64,000 bases of DNA from Amycolatopsis thailandensis. Lineage in GTDB: Bacteria; Actinomycetota; Actinomycetes; Mycobacteriales; Pseudonocardiaceae. The DNA lies in assembly GCF_002234405.1 (NCBI RefSeq), contig NZ_NMQT01000011.1, positions 1 to 64,000 of the forward strand, in the 5' to 3' direction. A program made the translations under genes and the position numbers. The notes beneath the pieces are model-generated. The model worked only from the letters and a program-made list of their open reading frames with translations. It did no database searches and had not been told where the DNA came from. Positions 15,706 through 24,800 of the stretch are shown here, one piece after another; the first letter of the stretch is position 1, and each line of letters opens with the position of its first letter.

Positions 15706-16623
15706 ATGACCAGCACCGATGTGCCTCGCACCGCGGGTACGGCCGAGGACGGCCGCCGCGAGACCGCTCGGCGGCTGCTTGATTCGTCCGCGATGCTGTC
15801 CTACGACCCGGCCACCGAGGTGGACTGGGAGACGCCGCTGGACAAGGACTTCCACGGCGCGAGTCCGGAGTGGAGCACGCTCTACGGCACGAGCTACTGG
15901 GCCGAGATGAGCACGGAGCAGCAGAAGGAGCTCACGCGCCAGGAAGCCGCTTCGGTCGCGAGCACCGGTATCTGGTTCGAGATGATCCTCCAGCAGATGG
16001 TGCTGCGCGATTTCTACGCCAAGGACCCGACCGACCCGGCCTTCCAATGGGCCTTGACCGAGATCGCCGACGAATGCCGTCACTCGATCATGTTCGCCCG
16101 CGGCGCGGAGAAGCTCGGCGCGCCCCCGTATCGCCCGCGCAGGCTCGCCGTCGAGCTCGGCCGGGTCTTCAAGGCGACGGCCAGTGGCGAAGCGGCGTAC
16201 GCGGCGATCCTCGTCGCCGAAGAGGTCCTCGACGTGATGCAGCGCGACTGGATGCGTGACGAGCGCGTGGTTCCCTTCGTGCGCACCATCAACAACATCC
16301 ACGTGGTCGAAGAGTCCCGGCACATGAAGTTCGCCCGGGAAGAGACCCGCGAGCAGCTGGAGGGCGCGGGCCCCGTGCGCCGCCGGATCAACGCGCTGGT
16401 CATCGCGATCGCGTCGTATTTCATCGTCAGCAGCATGGTCAACCGCGACGTCTACAAGAACGCGGGACTCGACACCGGGCGCGCGCTGCGCGAGGCGAAG
16501 GCCAACGAGCACCACAAGTCGATGATGCGCTCCAGCTGTGCCGGGCTGATGGAGTTCCTCGGCTCGTGCGGTCTGCTCACCAAGCCCGCCCTGGTGTTCT
16601 ACAAGCGGGCGAACCTGATCTGA
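15706..16623 (+). CDS. AurF-like non-haem diiron oxygenase
   Basis: A 305-residue all-helical diiron protein of the AurF/p-aminobenzoate N-oxygenase family. All seven ligands expected from AurF can be placed: Glu92 (WFEM), Glu123 and His126 (ADECRH), Glu172 or 173 (VAEEV), His199, Glu203 and His206 (HVVEESRH). The family oxidises amines to nitro groups or carries out other O2-dependent oxidations. The gene is followed after 1 base by a ferredoxin-reductase fusion that can supply electrons, and then a VOC gene. The same three-gene order occurs in Mycobacterium tuberculosis as Rv0885, fprB and Rv0887c (from memory). The substrate of this conserved group is unknown to me. It is not part of the NRPS cluster by layout. 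Confidence 0.87.
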   Translation: MTSTDVPRTAGTAEDGRRETARRLLDSSAMLSYDPATEVDWETPLDKDFHGASPEWSTLYGTSYWAEMSTEQQKELTRQEAASVASTGIWFEMILQQMVLRDFYAKDPTDPAFQWALTEIADECRHSIMFARGAEKLGAPPYRPRRLAVELGRVFKATASGEAAYAAILVAEEVLDVMQRDWMRDERVVPFVRTINNIHVVEESRHMKFAREETREQLEGAGPVRRRINALVIAIASYFIVSSMVNRDVYKNAGLDTGRALREAKANEHHKSMMRSSCAGLMEFLGSCGLLTKPALVFYKRANLI

Positions 16624-16624
16624 C

Positions 16625-18130
16625 ATGGCCTTCGCGATCACCCAGACCTGTTGCAGCGACGCCACTTGCGTGTCGGTCTGCCCGGTCAACTGCATCCATC
16701 CCACCCCGGACGAGCCCGACTTCGGCACCACCGAGATGCTCTACGTCGACCCGGCTTCGTGCATCGATTGCGGGGCCTGCGCGGACGCCTGCCCGGTGGA
16801 CGCGATCTTCCCGGCGGATCTGCTGACCGGACCGCTCCAGGTCTACGCGGGAATCAACGCGGAGTACTACGCGGACCGTGAGGTCGTCTCTTCCGCCGAC
16901 CCGGCGCCGAACTTCCACCGCTGGAGCCCGCCGACGTTCGACAGGGCCATCCCGAGCGACTTCGCGCCGCCGGACATCGCCGTCGTCGGCACCGGCCCGG
17001 CGGGTATGTACGCCGTCGAAGACCTGCTCCTGCACACCAACGCGCGGGTCACCCTGATCGACAGGCTGCCGGTCGCGGGCGGGCTCGTCCGCTTCGGCGT
17101 CGCCCCGGATCACCCCGCCACGAAGCGGATCGGCGAGACGTTCTCGCGACTTCACGAGCACCCGAGGCTGCGGCTGCGCCTGGGCACCGAGGTCGGCCGC
17201 GACGTCACCGTGGACGAACTGGCAGGCCGCCACGACGCCGTCGTCTACGCGGTCGGCGCCTCGTCCGCGCGCGGCCTCGGCCTGGACGGCGAGGAGCTGT
17301 CCGGCAGCATCGCCGCGACCACCGTGGTCGGCTGGTACAACGGGCACCCGGACGTCCCCGCGAACGCGGTGGACCTGTCCGCGGAACGTGTCGTGCTGGT
17401 CGGCACCGGCAACGTCGCCCTCGACGTGGCCCGGATCCTCACCGCCGACCCGGACACCCTCGCCGGGACCACGATCGCTCCGCACGCGCTGGAACGCTTG
17501 CGTAGCAGCAAAATCCGGGAAGTCGTACTGCTCGCCCGGCGCGGACCGGAGGACGCCGCCTACACCTCCCCGGAACTGCTCGCGCTGTCCGGGCGCACCG
17601 GTGTTCCGCTCGTCGTCGACGACGCGGACCCGCGCACCACGGCCGCGATCGACGCGGGCACCGGCAAGGCGAAGCTGCTGCGCGAACTCGACCGCGAGAC
17701 CGTCGACTGGACCACGCCGCCGGACGCGGACTCACGCCGCATCGTCCTGCGCTTCCACTCCGCGCCCACCGGGATCATCGGGGACACGCAGGTGCGCGGC
17801 CTGCGCGTCACAAGCCCGGACGGGCCGGTCGAGATCGCCGCCGGCCAGGTCGTGCGCGCGGTCGGATACCGGGGCGTCCCCGTGCCGGGCCTCCCGTTCG
17901 ACGACGACCGCGGCACGATCCCGAACACCGCCGGCCGGGTCGACGGAAGCACCGGCGCGTACGTCGTCGGCTGGATCAAACGCGGCCCCTCGGGCGGGAT
18001 CGGCGCGAACCGCACCTGCGCCGGGGAAACCGTGTCGACCCTGCTGGACGACATCACCTCCGGCAGGCTTCCGGTCCGGGCGAAGCGGTCGCCGATCGCC
18101 GCGCTGGCCGCGCGATTCCGCGGCCGCTGA
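16625..18130 (+). CDS. fprB: ferredoxin-NADP reductase with fused ferredoxin domain (FprB-like)
   Basis: A 501-residue electron-transfer protein. Residues 1-75 are a 7Fe/8Fe bacterial ferredoxin with CCSDATCVSVCPVNC and the complete CxxCxxCxxxCP cluster CIDCGACADACPVDA. From about 110 it is an adrenodoxin-reductase-type flavoprotein with FAD loop VVGTGPAGMYAVEDLL, NADP loop VGTGNVALDVARIL and the terminal WIKRGPSGGIGANR motif. It transfers electrons from NADPH through FAD to iron-sulfur centres and is the natural reductase for the diiron enzyme encoded 1 base upstream. Domain order and length match mycobacterial FprB. Confidence 0.93.
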   Translation: MAFAITQTCCSDATCVSVCPVNCIHPTPDEPDFGTTEMLYVDPASCIDCGACADACPVDAIFPADLLTGPLQVYAGINAEYYADREVVSSADPAPNFHRWSPPTFDRAIPSDFAPPDIAVVGTGPAGMYAVEDLLLHTNARVTLIDRLPVAGGLVRFGVAPDHPATKRIGETFSRLHEHPRLRLRLGTEVGRDVTVDELAGRHDAVVYAVGASSARGLGLDGEELSGSIAATTVVGWYNGHPDVPANAVDLSAERVVLVGTGNVALDVARILTADPDTLAGTTIAPHALERLRSSKIREVVLLARRGPEDAAYTSPELLALSGRTGVPLVVDDADPRTTAAIDAGTGKAKLLRELDRETVDWTTPPDADSRRIVLRFHSAPTGIIGDTQVRGLRVTSPDGPVEIAAGQVVRAVGYRGVPVPGLPFDDDRGTIPNTAGRVDGSTGAYVVGWIKRGPSGGIGANRTCAGETVSTLLDDITSGRLPVRAKRSPIAALAARFRGR

Positions 18131-18216
18131 GCGGAACCGCGGGAGAGCTTCGTCGTCCTAAAGTGGTCATGAACTGCTTGATCGTGACTTCGTGATTCCT
18201 GAAAGGACGACTCGCC

Positions 18217-18582
18217 GTGCCGGGTTTCAAGGATGTTTACGCCGTTTTGCCGGTCGCCGACCATTCCGCCGCGGTCGCGTGGTACGAGCGTTGGATCGGG
18301 CGGCGGCCCGACGCCGAACCCATGGAAGGCGTGGCCGAGTGGCGGATCGCCGGGAACGCGGGGATCCAGGTCGCGCACGCCCCCGAGGCCGCGGGCAGGA
18401 GCACCGTGGTCATCGTCGTCGACGACATCGACGAGACCGTCGGCGCGCTCGAGGCCCAGGACGTGACATGCGGTCCGATCCAGGACTACGACTTCGTCAA
18501 ACTGACGGAGGCCGCGGATCCGGCGGGCAACAAGGTCACGTTCGTCTGGGAGAACCCGAACTACCGGCCTTCGCCGGAATAA
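18217..18582 (+). CDS. VOC family protein linked to the AurF-like/FprB pair
   Basis: A 121-residue VOC-fold protein (FKDVYAVLPVADHSAAVAWYERWIG ... DPAGNKVTFVWENPNY). GTG 18217 has an AAAGGA site. It lies 86 bases after fprB in the same direction, and the gene order suggests it acts with the diiron oxygenase group, perhaps binding its substrate or product. The metal ligands are not obvious, so it may be a binding protein rather than an enzyme. Confidence 0.8.
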   Translation: MPGFKDVYAVLPVADHSAAVAWYERWIGRRPDAEPMEGVAEWRIAGNAGIQVAHAPEAAGRSTVVIVVDDIDETVGALEAQDVTCGPIQDYDFVKLTEAADPAGNKVTFVWENPNYRPSPE

Positions 18583-19044
18583 CCGGCACAGGCGCCCCAT
18601 CAGCCACATCCTTCACACTGGTACCACCGCGTCCTTTATCCGCGCAAATCGGCGATAAAGGTCGGATGCTCTTCGCGTCCGCCGCATCGGGTCGCGGTGG
18701 TACTCCAGGAGTCTTATCGGGTGCACTTCCATGACAGGGAGTCACCCTGAACGTTCTAACGTCCTCTCGTTGGTGCTTTCGTTGTATTCCCCTTGCCCGC
18801 AAAGTCGTCCGGCTGGTTCCATGGCATCCGGGCGGTCCACTCAATCGGTTTGAGAACGGCAGCCCACTGGGGGAAGGACGGTCGTTTCATTGTCTGAAGC
18901 CGCGCTGACCAAGATATCCGTAGGTCACCCGCGTCGTTCGCCGTCCGTCGTCCTCCGGTGATATCGCCCGCGTCCGAAAGATTTCGAATTCGAGGATGGC
19001 GCCGAGCCGTCGTGTTCGCGATCAATGCTGTGGGGGGCAAGGAG
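18583..19044. other. 460-bp gap before the cluster regulator with nested inverted repeats
   Basis: No gene is supported. Arms GTACCACCGCG (18620-18630) and CGCGGTGGTAC (18693-18703) enclose a second pair CCTTTATC/GATAAAGG (18632-18660 region). Short dyads follow: ACTCC-A-GGAGT near 18706 and CAGGG-AGTCA-CCCTG near 18735. The far end must carry the promoter of the StrR-like gene. No StrR-type box is recognisable. Confidence 0.6.
18620..18703. repeat. nested inverted repeat (cruciform-like)
   Basis: Outer arms pair over 11 bp exactly (GTACCACCGCG with CGCGGTGGTAC) and an inner pair of 8 bp is exact (CCTTTATC with GATAAAGG). The outer arm resembles part of a T-box, but the conserved TGGNACCGCG order is broken. 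Confidence 0.7.
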
Positions 19045-20064
19045 ATGCAGAGTCGAGCGCGTCCGGAACCAGTCGCCGCGGAGCAGCCGGCCACCGTCCC
19101 AGGGCATCTCGGCCAAGAGGTGGTGCGGGTGCCCATCGACTCGCTGCTGCCCGCCGACTCGCCGCGGACAGCGGGCGAGGATCCGGCGCACGTAAGAGAA
19201 TTGGCGACCTGGGAGGTCGCCTTGCCGCCCATCATCGTGCACCGTGCGACGATGCGGGTGATCGACGGCATGCATCGGATCCGCGTCGCGGAAGCGCGGG
19301 GCGAAACCACCATCGCGGTGCGGTTCTTCGACGGCAGCGCGGACGACGCGTTCCTGCTCGCCGTGAAAGCGAACATCGCGCACGGCCTGTCGCTCGCCTT
19401 GGCCGACCGGAAAGCCGCCGCCAGACGCATCATCGGCACCCACGGCGAATGGTCGGACCGCGCGATCGCGGCCCTCACCGGTCTCGCGCACAAGACCGTC
19501 GGCGCGATCCGGCGCCGGTCGACTGGGGAAAATCCCCACTTGACCGCGCGGGTCGGCAGGGACGGCAGAGTCCGGCCGCTCAACGGCGTCGAGGGCAGGC
19601 GCCGGGCGGGCGAGCTCCTGGTCGCGAACCCGGACACCCCGGTCGAGGAGGTCGCCCGCGCGGCGGGGATCTCGACGACCACCGTGAAGGACGTGCGCAG
19701 ACGCCTGCGCTGCGGCGACGATCTGGTCCCGAGTGGACAGCGGACCGAGCCGGCCCGGATCGACGGCACCGCCGAAGAATCCCCGGTCTGGGACCGGGCG
19801 ACGGTCCTGCGTCGATTGCGGGCGGACCCGTCCTTGCGGTTCGCCGAGTCCGGCCGGGCGTTGCTGCAATCGCTGAACCCGCACGCGGGCGGGGAGGAGA
19901 GCTGGCTCAGTCTGGCGGACAACGTGCCGCAGCACTGCACCGGCATGGTCGTCGAACTCGCCCGGCACTGCGTGGCGGACTGGCAGCGGTTCGTCGCCCG
20001 GCTGGAACAGCGCGTCCGCGAAGGGGACGTCCCCCAAGACGTCGCGAAACCGCTCGGCCGCTGA
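19045..20064 (+). CDS. StrR/NovG-type pathway-specific regulator (ParB-like N-domain)
   Basis: A 339-residue regulator expected to activate the adjacent biosynthetic genes. Residues 25-130 form the ParB/Spo0J-like domain typical of StrR, NovG and the glycopeptide regulators (VPIDSLLPADSPRTAGED, then LPPIIVHRATMRVIDGMHR, then VRFFDGSADDAFLLAVKAN). The HTH follows at about 145-170 (GEWSDRAIAALTGLAHKTVGAIRR), with a second HTH-like segment near 210 (TPVEEVARAAGISTTTVKDVRR). The frame is open from 18958; I start at ATG 19045, with in-frame GTG 19030 also possible. It sits at the left edge of the NRPS-PKS cluster, the usual place for such a switch. Confidence 0.85.
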   Translation: MQSRARPEPVAAEQPATVPGHLGQEVVRVPIDSLLPADSPRTAGEDPAHVRELATWEVALPPIIVHRATMRVIDGMHRIRVAEARGETTIAVRFFDGSADDAFLLAVKANIAHGLSLALADRKAAARRIIGTHGEWSDRAIAALTGLAHKTVGAIRRRSTGENPHLTARVGRDGRVRPLNGVEGRRRAGELLVANPDTPVEEVARAAGISTTTVKDVRRRLRCGDDLVPSGQRTEPARIDGTAEESPVWDRATVLRRLRADPSLRFAESGRALLQSLNPHAGGEESWLSLADNVPQHCTGMVVELARHCVADWQRFVARLEQRVREGDVPQDVAKPLGR

Positions 20065-20290
20065 ACCGCCCTGCCGGGCGTGAGCGACGAAGCGTGAAAA
20101 GAGCGCGGTGAATTGACGGCCGTGCTCGTTCCGTGCCTTTGAATGGCACTCACTTTCTCTTTTGATCCGGCAATTGCCGCGTGCTGCCCGTCGGGCGATC
20201 GGTGCCGCTTGACCGGCGTTGACGGATCTCGCCGGATCCTGGTTGGGTTGAAGTGAATCGAGGCGTACCCGAATTGAGAAGGGCCGGGGT
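20065..20290. promoter_or_regulatory. leader/promoter region of NRPS operon A
   Basis: A 226-base gap between the regulator and the first structural gene, which is followed by seven kilobases of overlapping frames; transcription of operon A must start here or upstream. A TTGACG stands at 20219-20224, but no clear -10 or StrR-type inverted box is visible. Confidence 0.4.
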
Positions 20291-21895
20291 GTGGTGGCTG
20301 CTGAGGAACGCGACCTTGGGCATTCGATATTGCGTGTTGCCCTGTCGCAGAGAATCGACCACGTCAATCCGTTTCGGGCGGTCAAAGAGGCAGGCGCCAT
20401 GATCGGCAGGCTGTGCTGGGAATTCCTCACGCCGCCGTCGCCGGTCGATTTCAAGCCCACGAGCGGGGTCGCCGAATCGTTGACGCCTTCCGAAGACAAG
20501 CTGACCTGGAAGTGCGTGATCCGTCAGGGCCTGACGTGGTCGGACGGCACGCCGCTGACCGCGCGCGACGTGGCGTTCACCTTCACCAAGATCATGTCGG
20601 ACGAAGTGGCCGCCGAGGCGAACGGCAGTTACGTCGAGAACTTCGTGAGTGTCGAGGCCGAGGGCGACGACACGGTGTGGTTCCGGACGAAGGCGCCGCA
20701 AGCCAGCATGACCGCGCTCGACGTGCCGATCGTCCCGGAGCACGTTTGGCGCGCGGTCGAGGACATGGACGACCCGCTCGGCGAGTCCGTCGAGATCGTC
20801 GGGGTGGGCAGCGGCCCGTTCCTGGTCGCCGAGCACCGCAAGGACGACGTCACGGTCCTGAAGGCGAATCCGGGCTACTGGCGTGGCCGCGCGGCGATCG
20901 ACGAAATCCATCTCATCTTCTTCGCGAGTGCGGACGACGCCGTCGACGCGTTGTGCGCGGGCGAGGTCGATGTCGTCAACCGGGTGACCTTCACGCAGCA
21001 CCGGAAACTTTCGGCCACCGACGGCGTCACCGTCGTGGAAGCGGATAGCCGTCGCTACAACCACTTGATGCTCAACCTCGGCGCGCTGAACCGGGACCGG
21101 CAGCCGATCGGCGACGGTCATCCCGCGCTGCGGGACATCCGGGTGCGCAAGGCGCTCGCGAAGGCCATCGACGTCGAGGCGATCCGGGACGGCGTCTACG
21201 GCGGCTTCAGTCGTCCGCCCGGCGGCATCGTGCCGGCCATCTTCCCGGACTATCACTGGGAACCGTCGGAAGAACAGCGGTACCGGTTCGATCTGAAGCG
21301 GGCGGGTGAAGAGCTCGACGCCGCGGGCTATCGCCTGCGAGGAGACAGGCGGACCGGCCCCGACGGCGATCCGTTGCGATTCCGGCTGCTCTGGCGGCTG
21401 GGCACGGACTACCACGAGCGCGCGGCGGGCCACATCGGCGGCTGGCTCGGCGAACTCGGCATCGGCGTCGAGTCGATCGGCCTGCCCGACGACGACTACG
21501 AAGAGGAGTACAACAGCGGCCGGTTCGATCTCACCGTCGCCGGCTGGGGCAGCCCGCCCGACCCCGACTGGATCCTGGCCAGGCAGACCAGCAAGAGCCT
21601 GCCCTCGGACCGCGACACCACGGTGAGCGCCTCGTTCCTCGCGGACGACGAGTTCGACGTCCTCTACGAACGGCAGCTGGCCGAGATGGACCCGGCGGCC
21701 CGCGCCGAGATCGTGAAGCAGGCGCAGGCCCGGTACTACGACCTCGTGCCCACCATCCTGCTGGCCTATCCGGTCGCGCTGGAGGCGTACCGGTCGGACC
21801 GGTTCACCGGGTTCAACCGCCAGCCGGAAGGCACCGGCCCGATCATGGAGCAGGCGGGCTACTGGGGGTTCTACACCTCGAGGCCGGTGGGATGA
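20291..21895 (+). CDS. family 5 oligopeptide-binding protein (OppA/DppA fold) without signal peptide
   Basis: A 534-residue protein with the full SBP_bac_5 fold: ILRVALSQRIDHVNPF at the start, RQGLTWSDGTPLTARDVAFTF, VGSGPFLVAEHRKDDVTVLKANPGYWRG, and RVRKALAKAIDVEAIRDGVYGG. Normal members are lipoproteins, but this one starts (GTG 20291, AAGG site at 20279-20282) directly at the fold, and an in-frame stop at 20249 rules out a hidden signal. No permease or ATPase genes are nearby. It overlaps the first NRPS gene by 4 bases, so it is part of the pathway. I infer a cytoplasmic peptide-binding role, such as holding an intermediate or product; this is unusual. Confidence 0.8.
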   Translation: MVAAEERDLGHSILRVALSQRIDHVNPFRAVKEAGAMIGRLCWEFLTPPSPVDFKPTSGVAESLTPSEDKLTWKCVIRQGLTWSDGTPLTARDVAFTFTKIMSDEVAAEANGSYVENFVSVEAEGDDTVWFRTKAPQASMTALDVPIVPEHVWRAVEDMDDPLGESVEIVGVGSGPFLVAEHRKDDVTVLKANPGYWRGRAAIDEIHLIFFASADDAVDALCAGEVDVVNRVTFTQHRKLSATDGVTVVEADSRRYNHLMLNLGALNRDRQPIGDGHPALRDIRVRKALAKAIDVEAIRDGVYGGFSRPPGGIVPAIFPDYHWEPSEEQRYRFDLKRAGEELDAAGYRLRGDRRTGPDGDPLRFRLLWRLGTDYHERAAGHIGGWLGELGIGVESIGLPDDDYEEEYNSGRFDLTVAGWGSPPDPDWILARQTSKSLPSDRDTTVSASFLADDEFDVLYERQLAEMDPAARAEIVKQAQARYYDLVPTILLAYPVALEAYRSDRFTGFNRQPEGTGPIMEQAGYWGFYTSRPVG

Positions 21896-24800
21896 CCGAC
21901 GCCGGACCGGGTACGGCCGAGGACTCGTGGCCGTTGACCCCCTTGCAGAGCGGCATGCTCGTGGACGCGCTGCGCGATCCCGAGAACGACGCCGACCTCG
22001 TGCAGCATCTGTTCCGTGTCGAGGGCGAGCTGGACATCGACGCCTTCGGCGCGGCGTGGCGGTCGGTGATCCGGCGGCATTCGGTCTTCCGCGCCGAGAT
22101 CCGGTGGCGGGATCTGCCGGAGCCCCGCATGGTCGTCCTCCCGGACGTGCCGTTGTCCTTGACCGTCCTGGACTGGAGTCTGCTCGGCCAGGCCGAGCAG
22201 GACGCGCGGTTCGACGCGGTGCTGCGAGCGGATCAGGCACGCGGGTTCCGGCTCGACACCGCGCCGTTGAGCCGGATCACCGTCATCCGGGTCGCGGACG
22301 CGGCGCATCTGGTGCTGTGGACGTCGCACCACATCCTGATGGACGGCTGGAGCCGGACGCTGGTCCTGGAGGAGCTGGCCACCGCCTACGCCGGGAATCC
22401 CGGACCGGAACGGCCCGCGCCGCGATTCGGCGACTTCGCCGTCCGTGCCCGATCGAGTGACTCTGCGGCGTCCCTTGCCTTCTGGCGTACCGAGTTGAGC
22501 GGTTTCACCGGTGGCGTGCCGCTCCCCGAGCTGGCCGGCCGCCGCGCCGAACCGGGAACCGGCGAGCACAGCGTGCTGCTCGACGGGACCAGGACCACCG
22601 CCCTGCGTGAGCTGTGCAAGCGGGCCAGGGTCACCCAGGCCACGGTGTTCCACGCGGCCTGGGGGCTGCTGCTCGGCCACTACACCCGGAGCCGCGACGT
22701 CGTGTTCGGCTCGACCGTCTCGGTGCGGCCGCCCGACGTCCCCGAAGACGAGCAGCCGATCGGGTTACTGATCAACACCATCCCGGCCCGGGTCCGGGTG
22801 GATCGCGACGCGACGATCGTCGAGTGGCTGCGGGCGAACCAGAAACGGCTGGCGGCGGCCCGCGAACACGGTGGGGAGTCGCTGGCGGAACTCCAGGCCG
22901 CGACCGGGCTGGAACCCGGCACGCGACTGTTCGATTCGGTCCTGGTCTGCGAGAACTACCCGGGTTCGAGCGACGACCGGTGGTCGGCGGGAGAGCTCCG
23001 GATGGACCTGGTCCGCCGGTTCGGGCGGACCGGCTACCCGCTGTTCGTCACGGTGTGGCTCGGCGAGACACCGCGGGTCGTGTTCGAGCACCAGCGCGAC
23101 CACCTCGACGAGGATGCGGTGCGCGACATCGCGGAAGGCTTTCTCACCATCCTCGACACGCTCGCCGCCGACCCGGCGGCCCTGGTGGGTTCGGTGCACC
23201 CGCTGAGCCCCGCGGCGCGCGCCGAGATCGTGGACCGCTACAGCCCGCCTCCGGCGCCCACGGTGTCCGGCCTCGTCCACGAGCTGATCGGAGAGCAGAT
23301 CCGGCGCCGTGGTGCCGCGGCGGCGGTCGTCTGCGGTGACGTGACGCTGAGCTACGCGGAACTGGACCAGGCCGCGGAAACGCTGGCGCGACGGCTGCGT
23401 GCCGAGGGCATCGGACCGGAACGAGTGGTCGGGGTGTTCCTGGACCGCTCGGAGATGCTGGTGGTCGCGTTGCTGGCCGTGCTGCGCGCGGGCGGCGTCT
23501 ATCTCCCGCTCGATCCCGCACTGCCCGACCGGCGGCTTCGGCTCATGCTCGACGACGCGGGGGTGAGTGCCGTGGTGACCGAGCAGGCGCTGCTTTCCCG
23601 GCTGGACGCGCCCGGTCTGTCGGGTGACCGGCGGCTCGCCCTGTGCGTGGACGGCCGGACCACGGGGCCGTCGCTGCCGTCGGCGCCCGCTCGCGCGCAA
23701 CACCCGGAAGACCTGGCGTATCTCGTCTACACCTCCGGCTCCACCGGTACTCCCAAGGGGGTCGCGATCACGCATGCCTCGGTCGCGACCAACTGCCGCA
23801 GCATCCAGCGGCTGTACGAGATCCACGCGGACGACGTCGTCCTCCAGTTCTCGTCGATCGGTTTCGACGCTTCGCTGGAGCAGGCGCTGACCCCGCTGCT
23901 GACCGGTGCGACGGTGCTGCTGCGCGACCAGGAGGTGTGGAGCCCGGACAAGCTGCTCGACGTGGTGTGCGCGCACGGCGTCACGGTGATGGAACTGCTG
24001 CCGGAGTACGGCTGGGAGGTCGTCCGCACCCTGATCGCCCATCCCGATCCCGTGGCGAGGACGGGCAGCCTGCGCCTGGTGACCGTCGGCGGCGACGTCG
24101 TGACCACCGAACAACTCGCTCAGTGGCACCAGGTTGTGCCGCACGTGCGGGCTGTCGTGAGCTACGGCCCCACCGAAGGGACCATCACCGCGAGCGGCTG
24201 GATCTACCCCGGCCACAGCGACTCGCCGGTCGCGTTGATCGGCAAGCCACTGGCGCATATCCGGGCCTATGTGCTGGACGACGACTTCAACCCGGTCCCG
24301 GAGCGCGTCCCCGGCGAGATCTGCATCGGCGGCGTCGCGGTGGCCCGCGGTTACCCTGGCAGGCTCGCGATCACCGCGGACCGGTTCGCGCCGGATCCCT
24401 GGGCTCCCGAGCCGGGGGCGAGGCTGTACCGCACCGGCGACCTCGGCCGCTGGCTGCCGAGCGGCGACCTGGAGTTCCTCGGCCGGATGGACGACCAGGT
24501 CAAGATCAGGGGCACCCGGGTCGAACCCGCCGAGGTGGTGACCGCGTTGCGGGCGCATCCGACGGTGGGACAGGCCGCGGTGGTCTTGAACCGGTCGACG
24601 CCGGGGGTGTCCCCGTCGCTGGTCGGCTACGTCACGCCCGCCACCGCCGGAGCGGACCCGGATCCCGCGCGGCTGCGGGAATTCCTGCGCGGCGAGGTGC
24701 CCGCGGCGGCGGTCCCGTCGTCGATCACGGTGCTGGCCGAACTCCCGTTCAACGCCAGCGGAAAGCTCGACCGCGCGGCCTTGCCCGCGCCCGCCGGCCC

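Noticed and set aside
15706-18582. AurF-like group as part of the NRPS cluster
   Set aside because: It lies outside the regulator and operon structure and matches a gene order that I recall as conserved in mycobacteria that lack this cluster.
18600-18720. T-box riboswitch (GGTACC...CCGCG near 18619)
   Set aside because: The conserved TGGNACCGCG string is interrupted (ACC inserted), there is no specifier stem that I can place, and no aminoacyl-tRNA or amino-acid gene follows.
20065-20290. StrR-type binding box in front of operon A
   Set aside because: I looked for the GTTCGACTG...CAGTCGAAC inverted pattern and found no acceptable match, so the regulator's site is left unassigned.
20291-21895. 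Missed lipoprotein signal upstream of the solute-binding protein
   Set aside because: There is an in-frame stop at 20249-20251 and no hydrophobic codons between it and the GTG start.
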